Of a DNA stretch of 64,000 bases, positions 40,396 to 49,168 are shown piece by piece. The stretch comes from an uncultured Clostridia bacterium (GTDB taxonomy: Bacteria; Bacillota; Clostridia; Oscillospirales; Ruminococcaceae). Both the position numbers and the translations under genes were made by a program. The notes beneath the pieces are model-generated. The model did no database searches and was not told where the DNA came from. It worked only from the letters and a program-made list of their open reading frames with translations. The stretch spans positions 124,001 through 188,000 of the forward strand of contig CANQVE010000002.1 in assembly GCA_947627205.1 (NCBI GenBank), written 5' to 3'. The first letter of the stretch is position 1. Each line of letters opens with the position of its first letter.

Positions 40396-40962
40396 CTAAT
40401 TTATATCTGAACTCTCTGAAGATGCAAGCCTTTCGATACTTTTTCCCAAAGCAAGCTGTTCGGTATAAATATCTGTACATTTTCTGTATTTTTCAAAAAG
40501 TATCTTTGCTTTTTCGGCATTTCCGTATACTTTCCAACAGCCGGCGCATTTATAACCGCCTGCTTTATTTAAAATAAATCCGCGGACATCTTCGGGAGGA
40601 TATCCGAGAAAAAGCCCTATCTCATGCGGAAATTCCTTACATTCCGAAAGTCTTTTCATAAGATGTGTTATACAGCGTTCGGGCATTTCGGTCGAATATC
40701 CCAAAGAACGCAGTATCTCACAGGCTTCCGAGTTGTTCAGGTCTGACGAAAGCATTGAGGGGCGGTATACATATACGAGCGCGCGTCCGCCGCGGTATTG
40801 CAGAGGCAGAAGTCTTATGCCTTTGCTTCTTAATCGGCGGTTATAACTGCGGAAATCTTCACGCATTATATTGCCGTTTTCATATTTGCAGGAAAACAAG
40901 CTCCCTGTTTTTATCCCCGCAAGCGTGGGAGAGCAATATTTAACAAGTTTTTCTTCGGACAT
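40396..40962 (-). CDS. DUF3793 family protein
   Basis: HEIGLFLGYPPEDVRGFILNKAGGYKCAGCWKVYGNAEKAKILFEKYRKCT. Confidence 0.85.
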   Translation of the reverse strand: MSEEKLVKYCSPTLAGIKTGSLFSCKYENGNIMREDFRSYNRRLRSKGIRLLPLQYRGGRALVYVYRPSMLSSDLNNSEACEILRSLGYSTEMPERCITHLMKRLSECKEFPHEIGLFLGYPPEDVRGFILNKAGGYKCAGCWKVYGNAEKAKILFEKYRKCTDIYTEQLALGKSIERLASSESSDIN

Positions 40963-41017
40963 TTTTTCACCTTTTCGACAATTAACAATAAAATTTAAAA
41001 TTGTTATTTACAATATA

Positions 41018-41033
41018 GTTAGTCTAAACTAAC
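41018..41033. promoter_or_regulatory. Palindromic DtxR/Fe-box-like site GTTAGTCTAAACTAAC
   Basis: Near-perfect palindrome about 55 bp upstream of the DUF3793 start. Confidence 0.5.
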
Positions 41034-41111
41034 CGATATTATTATACATCAGCTCATTTATTTTGTCAAGCGGATTTATAAAATAATTTCAGCAATATTA
41101 TTCATCAGCTA

Positions 41112-41154
41112 AGAAAAAATATCCCCTCACGGAAGATAAAACTTCCGTAAGGGG
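41112..41154 (-). terminator. Intrinsic terminator of giant adhesin
   Basis: Minus strand CCCCTTACGGAAG-TTTTATC-TTCCGTGAGGGG followed by ATATTTTTTCT. Confidence 0.85.
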
Positions 41155-41192
41155 AAATGCTTTAATAACTAAGAGGCTAAGTAATTAACCGA

Positions 41193-44100
41193 TTATTTCC
41201 TCTTTTTCTTGCTGAATATAACTATCGCCGCGCCCGAAAGTACCGCCAGGACAGCTGCGCCGCCCGTAACGCCTGTTTCGGGAGAAGAATCGGTTTTGAG
41301 GGAATCCTCCATTACAACTACCGTAACTTCTCCGTTTCCTTTTACTTCAAAGGTGATAGGAAGCGCTGTTTCATAGCCGTCGGGAGCATTCAACTCGATA
41401 AGCGTATACTTCTCGCCTGCCGTAAGCCCTGTTATTCTGTAAGAGCTGTCCGAAGATATCCATCTTTCAACGATAACGCCGTTTTTGTTCTTCAGGATAA
41501 GATGAGCGCCTGCAAGTGCATTGCCGTTTTCGTCGACCTTTGTGATTTCCGTTACCGTCAGCGCATTTTCAAAAGCAAATTCGGTGAGAGAACCGTCTGC
41601 GTTGACCGTGAACTTCTGCGGTTCGGAAATCGCATAGCCGTCGGGAGCTTTCGTTTCGGTTATCGTGTAAGTTTCGCCCGCGACAAGACCTGTGATTTGG
41701 TGAGGTTCTGTTTTCGACTCCCACTCGTCAACCTTAGTGCCGTTCTTGTCTGTTACAATAAGATGAGCGCCTGCAATGGGCTGATTATTTTCGTCAACCT
41801 TGGTTATTTCCGTTACCGTCAGTTCATTACCAAAGGTAACAACTGTAACCTTGTCGCTCTCGACCTTAAACGTTTTCGGTTCGGAAATCGCATAGCCGTC
41901 GGGAGCTTTCGTTTCGGTTATCGTATAAGTTTTGCCCGCTACAAGACCTGTGATTTGGTGAGGTTCTGTTTTCGACTCCCACTCGTCAACCTTAGTGCCT
42001 TTCTCGTCTGTTACAACGAGATGTGCGCCTGCAAGTGCATCGCCGTTTTCATCGACCTTTGTGATCTCGGTTTCGGTCTTTGAGTCTGTCATTCTGACGA
42101 TGGTCGTTGCCTTTACGGTGAACTGAATTTCCTTTGCTACGGTATAGCCGTCGGGAGCAGAAAGCTCAATTAAAGTATAGGTTTTTCCTGCCGTCAGCTT
42201 TTCAATGACCTTTACTTCGTTTCCTGTAACCCAATCAGCTACGGTATCGCCGTTTTCGTCTTTCAGAATAAGGTGAGCGTTCGGAACGAAATTTCCGTCC
42301 TTATCTGTCTTGCTTATCTCGGTAACAGTAACGGTATCTGTCATTTTAAGTTCAAGGACAGTGCCGTCGCCTTTTACGGTAAACTCAATGGTTTCTGCCG
42401 TGTTATAGCCGTCAGGAGCAGTTTTTTCGGAGAGATAATATGTTTCTCCCGCAATAAGACCTGTAATGGTATGAGCGCCTGTTGCCGTTGTCCATGCGTC
42501 AACGGGCTTTCCGTTCTTGTCTGTTACAACAAGTTCAGCGCCCAAAAGAGGATCGCCGTTTTCGTCAACTTTGGTTATCTCGGTTACAGTTGCAGTGTTT
42601 GTAATATTAACTGTAATTGTATTGCTTTCAGCGTCTTCGGAACGTACATATTCTGACGTATATCCGTCGGGAACAATTTCCTTAACGTCATACTTGACAG
42701 CAACAGGCTTTACAACTCCGTCTGCCTTTGTATAAGTGTACTTATCAAGATCATCAAATTTATATGTCCACTTATCACCCGATTTTGTCCATACGGGAAC
42801 AGCGCCCTTTACTTCCGCGCCGTTCGCTTTAAGTATAATCGTTATGTCATCAGGTCTGATATCCTCGCTGTCGTTAACCCAGAACTTTGTTCCCTGAACA
42901 GTAACTTTCTCGGGAGCGAAAGTGTTGGTTATGTTTATCTTGCCGTCGGGAGCAACAGTTGTTTCCGATTTATAGAAAGGAACTTTAACTTCTTCGAGAG
43001 TATAGGTTATTTCATTTCCTGCCTTATCACTTTCGGGAAGCCCGCTTACGGTAAATGTCCACTTGTCGCCGTCTTTTGTCCATTCGGTTTTATAAGTGCC
43101 TTTATAGGGTGTTCCGTTTGCAAAAAGCACAAGCGTTATGTCATCAGGTCTGACATCATAACCGCTATCGCCTGCCCAGGTCTTTGTGCCCGAAATACTT
43201 ACCGCTTTTATATTGAGGAATTTCAGAACATTAGAAGCTACATTTCCCTCGTATTCGGGAATTTCAGCGTTTCCGAGAACCGCAGTTATTTTTTCTGCAA
43301 GCGCCTTTGTATCTGCATCGGGAGTTGCAACTTCTCTCGGATCTTCAACATTGCTGTCGCCTTTGAGCTTGAAATAAGTTCCTATATCATCAACTGCAAA
43401 TCCCTCGGGAGCGGAAACTTCTTTGAGCCAATAAATTCTGTCAAGAGGAAGATCGTTTATTACTACACTGCCCGACTCGGGAATTACAACAGGTTCTGCG
43501 AGCATAGCATCTTCGGTTACATCTCCGAAGTTGTTATAAACGCTGTAGAGCATAAATTCCGCGCCCGCAAGGCTGTGTTCAACGCCGTTTTCAACAAAAT
43601 ACTTGCTGATAGTGACAGAGCCTGTTTCGTTTATGACGTATGCCTGAACTTTGCCGTTAAAAGAAGCGGTTTTTACTTCGGCGGATGCGTTATCCTGGTT
43701 AAGACCGTCTATTGTAAATTTGTTGTTTGTTTCTTTGAGCCAATTCGGATTTACACCCGGATCTACATCAATGACAGTATCATAAACTATCTTTACATAG
43801 GCTTCATCGGGAATATTGAAAACAACGGTATTCCCATCTGAGGGATCGTATGAGAACGAATATTCCGCTCCTTTCAGAGCTTCTTCAGTATTTCCGTCAA
43901 TAAACTGAACGGTTTCGGGAAGAAGAATTAAATGCTCGTTCATCACATCTTTTACAGTAAGCGTTTTTGAATCTTTGATAAGTTCAAGAGCAAGCGGGTT
44001 TATTTCAAGAGTATACCGCGCTTTCATTCTCATGTCCGTGACGTAGTTTTCAGGATCAAATTCTTCATCAACTATAACGCCCGACTTTTTGGCTAACTGC

Positions 44101-46988
44101 GGGAATTTTTTAGCGACAGAAACCGTATTAGATTCTTTAGTTGTGACGTCATAAGTAACTGTCGCGCTGTTTTTGAATGTATAAGAAGAAACGTCGGCAT
44201 GTTCGGAAATAAAGTCTTTTTCAATATCCGAACTGAAGAAGAACGCAATTCTTTTTGCCGACAGTTCTTTTGCCTTTGCTTCAAAATCTGCGGGAGTGGT
44301 AAATTTTATTGTGATCTTTCTTTCGGTTTCATCATAAGCTACCGTATAGCAAGAACTGTCCAGCTCACATTTTTCAAGAGTTTTGGAGGTGGATAAACTG
44401 CTTGATGAAGATGAATAGCCGGATCCGTCCCAATAAACAGCGATCAGCGAGTCTTTATTGAACTTCAAGCCCTCGGGGAGCTTATCTTCAAACGTCAGAA
44501 CATCTGCTTTGCCGTCTCTGTTTGAAGAAATATTGTCAACGGTAATGCTGAACCACCATCCGATAGACATATCATCAGCAAGAGTCTTTTTCTCGCCGCC
44601 GAAACTAACCGACGTTATGCTGTTCTTTGAAAAGTTGCTGAGATTGGGCTTGTCATCGCCTTTTTCGGGAGCCTTATATTGGAGAGTGAAGTTGTCGTTA
44701 TACGGCGGCTCGTCATTTACCTGGAGTGTAGAAGTATTATAAATATTCCTCATCGCTTCTACAAACATATCGGGAATGCTGTATGTACCGTCGCCGTTGT
44801 CTTTGAGCTTTATCTTGGAGTAGTATCTGATAACGCCGTCTAAGTTTCCGTCCAAAATAGCGGAATTAAAAATGAAGCTACTAAAATCAGAGCATGAATT
44901 TGTATCAACAGACCATCTATATCTATCTACATTCAACGATCCTGATGTTATCAAACCGCATTGAGATAAAGATGTTCCGTTCTTATAGAATAATTGCAAA
45001 GCAAAATCATTCGTGTCAAAATAATGCGTAGCAGGATCTGTAAAGCCTGAAACACCCGGATAATATTCGTTATTATAGTATTGATATTGACCGTTTACAT
45101 ATTTTCCGTTTGCAGCAGAAACAAAGCCAAGAATATCTGAAAGAGTAACTTTTCCGCCGCTATTATATAATTTCTTCAAATCGTTGGCTTTTAATGTAAT
45201 TTCCCAAGGAATATCAAGAGTAGACGGATCATGATCTACATCAGGGAAAATATCGCTAAGATTATTAGAAGCACTAGAAGTAAGTCCATACTTATAAGTA
45301 TACCAATTTTTATCAGGACCTTTTGGTTCATAGCCATGAGATTCATAATTACCGGAATTAATACCGAGATTCTTATCCAAAACGTCTATTCCCGGGATTT
45401 CAGAAAAAATATTTGTATAACTAACGGGATAATCTTTTACTCTAACATCCACTTTGTTTACGATAGGACCATTGTTCTGGATACCGTTCTTATTTATATC
45501 ATCATCAAGAATAATAATTCTATACTTAAATCCACGGGAACCATCATTATTTTTATAAAATCCATTATAACAAGCATGATTCAGTTCAGATTCATTCCAA
45601 GTAACTTTTTCCAGATTTCCATCGTTTTGATAAAGGAGATAACTCAAATATGAACCGCCATTATATCCGTTTATACGACTTCCATTAATATAATATTTTC
45701 CATAATAACCATCGTAAAAAGGCAACCATGTTTCATCGCGATTAAGCCTGTTTAAAAATTGATCTTTAAATGTTTTAAGTATTGCTTTAAATTCATTATC
45801 ATCTAAATAATAAAATCCGGTATTTATTCCAATATCGTATTCAAGAACTCTGCAATACTTTACTTTGCCGTTGCTCGTATCTGTAACAGGGACAGTATCA
45901 ATAAACGAACCGTTATAAGGATAAGACCATAAACTTGCAGATTTTGTAACTGACGGTTTATTTGTACTGATCGAAGTACGGGCTTCCTTTTGAGCAGGGT
46001 TCCCATCTGTATCTATATAATCTGCATAAACAGTATTTACAATACTCTTGTTTGCATTAACATACTCTTGCATTAGATCCTCTTCAGAGATCTGAGCAGT
46101 ATACTGTATATTATAAGTGGTAGAAGTATTCTTTCCTGCACCTGCGACCTGTGAAAGAACAATTTTTCCCTCGGGAGACATCTCATACGAAGCAGGCTTT
46201 CCTCCGCTGGTGACAGAGAGGGTACCCTCTTTTACAGAAAAATATTCGGGAAGAATGTCCGTAACAGTAACAGAATCAATAAAGCCTTTAATTGTAACTG
46301 AAATAGAATAAATTGCAGTAAAGTTACCTAAACCATCGTCGGCTAAAGCGTTTGATTTATTCTTAGAGATGCTGACGCTTCCGTTAGAGACATTGTTGTC
46401 ATAGATAACATCAACGCTCTTTTCTCCGTATCCTAGCTTCTGTTTGGAACCGTTTTTGACAGTGCCGTCCTTGTCAAGCTCAATTACGCCGTCAATAATA
46501 AGACCGCCGCTTATGTTGGACTTGTCCTTGACTTTATCTTTGTCGAGGGCAGCTTGGAAATATGTCTTTCTGTCAACGCCCGATGTATCGTCTGAAAAGA
46601 CCTTGTATGTACCTATAGCGTCGCCCTCATAATAGAGAGTTCCCTCGGCAGGCACAGTAAAATTTATACCGTGAGTATTTATCTCGGTCTGTAAATTATA
46701 ATTATCGAGATTGTTCGGTATAAGCCATTTCAGATAAAATTTTACATTATCGCCGTCTTTAACATAAAGAGTATCTTCTGTTTTGCTTACGTCGACAAAA
46801 TCAATGTTTTTATCACTTGGTTTATACCAAAGATGATAATCCACGATTTCCATTTCGACAAAATCTTCCGCTTCTTCTGCGCTTGCTCTGAAGTTCAGCG
46901 AGAACGCCGAGAACACAGAGATCAAAAGCGCGAAAGCTGTCAATACGGATATCGCCTTATCACGGAATTGCCTGACAGCAGTTTTCAT
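41193..46988 (-). CDS. Giant Cna_B/SpaA-like repeat surface protein with SPETG sorting signal
   Basis: Signal peptide; isopeptide-type segments (VSISGTKTWAGDSGYDVRPDDITLVLFANG; VTVQGTKFWVNDSEDIRPDDITIILKANG); repeated TVTEITKVDENG..L.GAHLVVTDKNGTKVDEW units; C-term SPETGVTGGAAVLAVLSGAAIVIFSKKKRK. Confidence 0.93.
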   Translation of the reverse strand: MKTAVRQFRDKAISVLTAFALLISVFSAFSLNFRASAEEAEDFVEMEIVDYHLWYKPSDKNIDFVDVSKTEDTLYVKDGDNVKFYLKWLIPNNLDNYNLQTEINTHGINFTVPAEGTLYYEGDAIGTYKVFSDDTSGVDRKTYFQAALDKDKVKDKSNISGGLIIDGVIELDKDGTVKNGSKQKLGYGEKSVDVIYDNNVSNGSVSISKNKSNALADDGLGNFTAIYSISVTIKGFIDSVTVTDILPEYFSVKEGTLSVTSGGKPASYEMSPEGKIVLSQVAGAGKNTSTTYNIQYTAQISEEDLMQEYVNANKSIVNTVYADYIDTDGNPAQKEARTSISTNKPSVTKSASLWSYPYNGSFIDTVPVTDTSNGKVKYCRVLEYDIGINTGFYYLDDNEFKAILKTFKDQFLNRLNRDETWLPFYDGYYGKYYINGSRINGYNGGSYLSYLLYQNDGNLEKVTWNESELNHACYNGFYKNNDGSRGFKYRIIILDDDINKNGIQNNGPIVNKVDVRVKDYPVSYTNIFSEIPGIDVLDKNLGINSGNYESHGYEPKGPDKNWYTYKYGLTSSASNNLSDIFPDVDHDPSTLDIPWEITLKANDLKKLYNSGGKVTLSDILGFVSAANGKYVNGQYQYYNNEYYPGVSGFTDPATHYFDTNDFALQLFYKNGTSLSQCGLITSGSLNVDRYRWSVDTNSCSDFSSFIFNSAILDGNLDGVIRYYSKIKLKDNGDGTYSIPDMFVEAMRNIYNTSTLQVNDEPPYNDNFTLQYKAPEKGDDKPNLSNFSKNSITSVSFGGEKKTLADDMSIGWWFSITVDNISSNRDGKADVLTFEDKLPEGLKFNKDSLIAVYWDGSGYSSSSSSLSTSKTLEKCELDSSCYTVAYDETERKITIKFTTPADFEAKAKELSAKRIAFFFSSDIEKDFISEHADVSSYTFKNSATVTYDVTTKESNTVSVAKKFPQLAKKSGVIVDEEFDPENYVTDMRMKARYTLEINPLALELIKDSKTLTVKDVMNEHLILLPETVQFIDGNTEEALKGAEYSFSYDPSDGNTVVFNIPDEAYVKIVYDTVIDVDPGVNPNWLKETNNKFTIDGLNQDNASAEVKTASFNGKVQAYVINETGSVTISKYFVENGVEHSLAGAEFMLYSVYNNFGDVTEDAMLAEPVVIPESGSVVINDLPLDRIYWLKEVSAPEGFAVDDIGTYFKLKGDSNVEDPREVATPDADTKALAEKITAVLGNAEIPEYEGNVASNVLKFLNIKAVSISGTKTWAGDSGYDVRPDDITLVLFANGTPYKGTYKTEWTKDGDKWTFTVSGLPESDKAGNEITYTLEEVKVPFYKSETTVAPDGKINITNTFAPEKVTVQGTKFWVNDSEDIRPDDITIILKANGAEVKGAVPVWTKSGDKWTYKFDDLDKYTYTKADGVVKPVAVKYDVKEIVPDGYTSEYVRSEDAESNTITVNITNTATVTEITKVDENGDPLLGAELVVTDKNGKPVDAWTTATGAHTITGLIAGETYYLSEKTAPDGYNTAETIEFTVKGDGTVLELKMTDTVTVTEISKTDKDGNFVPNAHLILKDENGDTVADWVTGNEVKVIEKLTAGKTYTLIELSAPDGYTVAKEIQFTVKATTIVRMTDSKTETEITKVDENGDALAGAHLVVTDEKGTKVDEWESKTEPHQITGLVAGKTYTITETKAPDGYAISEPKTFKVESDKVTVVTFGNELTVTEITKVDENNQPIAGAHLIVTDKNGTKVDEWESKTEPHQITGLVAGETYTITETKAPDGYAISEPQKFTVNADGSLTEFAFENALTVTEITKVDENGNALAGAHLILKNKNGVIVERWISSDSSYRITGLTAGEKYTLIELNAPDGYETALPITFEVKGNGEVTVVVMEDSLKTDSSPETGVTGGAAVLAVLSGAAIVIFSKKKRK

Positions 46989-47182
46989 AACCACTCCACC
47001 TCTCATAAATCAAAAAATCGGACAGTCCTTTTTATCCGCAAGGACAATAACCCTTATAACATTATAACTCTTTTATATACGGTTTGTCAATATGATATTT
47101 TTAAAATATGTGTCGGACCTCAGCATTTGAATATTTTCAACGGAATGGAAAATAAATGTACATTCACTGAGATAATATGCTA

Positions 47183-47473
47183 TTACAAAATTAGTGTACT
47201 TTCCTGATCAAATCCTTTGTCTGTTCCAATAATTTCAACTCGATGCTCCCAATTTTTACCAAGATTATAAAACCTCACCGAATCAGCTTTTATATCTATT
47301 ACTTTAGAAATTCTATTCTTTACATCTGCCAATTGTGCGGGATCTATCAGCATTTCAAACACCGAGTTTTGTACCCTTACTCCGAATTTTTCACATATTC
47401 TCGCAACTTTTCGCAGGCGTTTTGCACCCTTTTCATTTGAAAAATCAACGTCATACGTCACTAACATCATCAT
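47183..47473 (-). CDS. cas2: CRISPR-associated endonuclease Cas2 (type I-C)
   Basis: MMLVTYDVDFSNEKGAKRLRKVARICEKFGVRVQNSVFEMLIDPAQ. Confidence 0.97.
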   Translation of the reverse strand: MMMLVTYDVDFSNEKGAKRLRKVARICEKFGVRVQNSVFEMLIDPAQLADVKNRISKVIDIKADSVRFYNLGKNWEHRVEIIGTDKGFDQESTLIL

Positions 47474-47477
47474 AATA

Positions 47478-48500
47478 TCACCTCCAGAAAAACGGCGGGT
47501 AAACGTCAAGGTCACCGCGCAAATGCCTGGCTAAGAGCATTGCCTGGCAATATGGAATAAGACCTATCGGAACTTTTTCTTTCAAAAACGGATGAGTTAT
47601 TTCTTCCTTTTTTCTTGCTTGCCATTTGTCGATTACTGTTTTGTAGGCTTTGTCGGTGAGTTTAATTTCTCCGTTTTTATTGCTGAAATCATCAGAGTTT
47701 ATCTGTTTTAAGTTTACAAGTGAAATTACAAATCTGTCACAAAGCGGCGCCCTTAATTCCTCCATGATGTCCAAAGCCAAAGAAGGTCTTCCGGGACGCA
47801 GCGTATGCAAATATCCGGCTGCAGTGTCAAGCCCTACTGATTCCAAAGCCGACTGCATGTCATTTTTCATCAGCATATAAGCAAACGACAAAAGAGCGTT
47901 TATTTTATTTTCGGGCGGACGGCGACTTCTTTTTTCAAACTGCATTTCGGGATCGTTGTTTTTCAGCATTTCATCAAACACACTAAAATAGTAATTTGCC
48001 GCCAAACCTTCAATTCCGCGCATTCCGTCAATATTATCGGTTTTAAGAAGTTTTTCATGATATTCTGCTAACATTTCCGCTGAACGTTGTAATTTTTCAG
48101 CCCGATCAGGAGAATTATCCCTTGCACTTTTAAGTAAAACAAATCGGCTGTTTGCTAACTTTCCGCTTAGAATATTACGAACGATCTCAACTGACTGTTC
48201 AGAGTTTATAATATCAAACTGTTTTTTACGAAGAAGTACATTTCCGCTTACTGCTCCATAAGTTCGACCGTAAAATTTTCCGTTGTCGGAATGAAACGAA
48301 ATTGAAATTCCTCTTTCCCCGCAAAATCCGATTAGCGGCGTTGAAACTGTCGTATTTTTTAGGAGAACTATTGATTCGATAGTGTGAGCAGGTATGTGAG
48401 CCTTGTCCTCACCGTTTATTTTCACAGCAATGTTTTCGTTTTTACAATAAACATAACTATCCTCCGAAAGTATATAAAGCACATTTCCGAGTTTCTTCAT
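47478..48500 (-). CDS. cas1: CRISPR-associated endonuclease Cas1 (type I-C)
   Basis: MKKLGNVLYILSEDSYVYCKNENIAVKINGEDKAHIPAHTIESIVLL...GLAANYYFSVFDEML...LSFAYMLM. Confidence 0.97.
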   Translation of the reverse strand: MKKLGNVLYILSEDSYVYCKNENIAVKINGEDKAHIPAHTIESIVLLKNTTVSTPLIGFCGERGISISFHSDNGKFYGRTYGAVSGNVLLRKKQFDIINSEQSVEIVRNILSGKLANSRFVLLKSARDNSPDRAEKLQRSAEMLAEYHEKLLKTDNIDGMRGIEGLAANYYFSVFDEMLKNNDPEMQFEKRSRRPPENKINALLSFAYMLMKNDMQSALESVGLDTAAGYLHTLRPGRPSLALDIMEELRAPLCDRFVISLVNLKQINSDDFSNKNGEIKLTDKAYKTVIDKWQARKKEEITHPFLKEKVPIGLIPYCQAMLLARHLRGDLDVYPPFFWR

Positions 48501-48501
48501 T

Positions 48502-49158
48502 TTATTCCTCCTTAAATGAATTATGTATCATCGTTATATATTTTTTCGCCGATTTTTCTGTGTTTGGCATGCATAGATCATTAAGGGAACATTTTTTGCA
48601 TTTTGGAGAACATTCAGCCTGTGGAACGGTTTGTGAATTTAATAAATTCAAAAGTTGTACTGCCGTTTCAAAGACTGCTTTTCTTTTGTCCTCGTCAAAA
48701 ATCACTTCATGCCGTCTGTGCGAGGTAATATAAAATACAGCTCCTTTATCTATATGACAATTATACATTTCTTCTATACACATTGTCTGTGCGCATAATT
48801 GAAGTTCATATTCTGTTTCATTACGCAAAACGCCGTGTTTATATTCAATCGGATAAGGAATATATTTTTTGTTATCCAAAAACGGGATAACAAAGCCGTT
48901 TATATCTTCATTCATTTCAACTGCGTCGCACTTGCCGAACAAATGCATTTTCTCGGATAAAACAGGCATATCTGTTATGACAATGCAATTTGATGTATGC
49001 TCTGCAGCGGGAGTGTGAACATGCTCGTGTTCACCTCTGCCCATAGCCGTATACGAATTTTCGTTCCATAATTGTTCGATCATTATAAGAGCTGCTCGTC
49101 TTTTGCAATAATTATATTGCGAAATATATGACAAAGGAATTGTTATATTGTCTTCCAT
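48502..49158 (-). CDS. cas4: CRISPR-associated protein Cas4
   Basis: IPLSYISQYNYCKRRAALI; PIEYKHG; C-terminal CSPKCKKCSLNDLC Fe-S cysteines; adjacent to cas1. Confidence 0.96.
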   Translation of the reverse strand: MEDNITIPLSYISQYNYCKRRAALIMIEQLWNENSYTAMGRGEHEHVHTPAAEHTSNCIVITDMPVLSEKMHLFGKCDAVEMNEDINGFVIPFLDNKKYIPYPIEYKHGVLRNETEYELQLCAQTMCIEEMYNCHIDKGAVFYITSHRRHEVIFDEDKRKAVFETAVQLLNLLNSQTVPQAECSPKCKKCSLNDLCMPNTEKSAKKYITMIHNSFKEE

Positions 49159-49168
49159 AAAATTCTCC

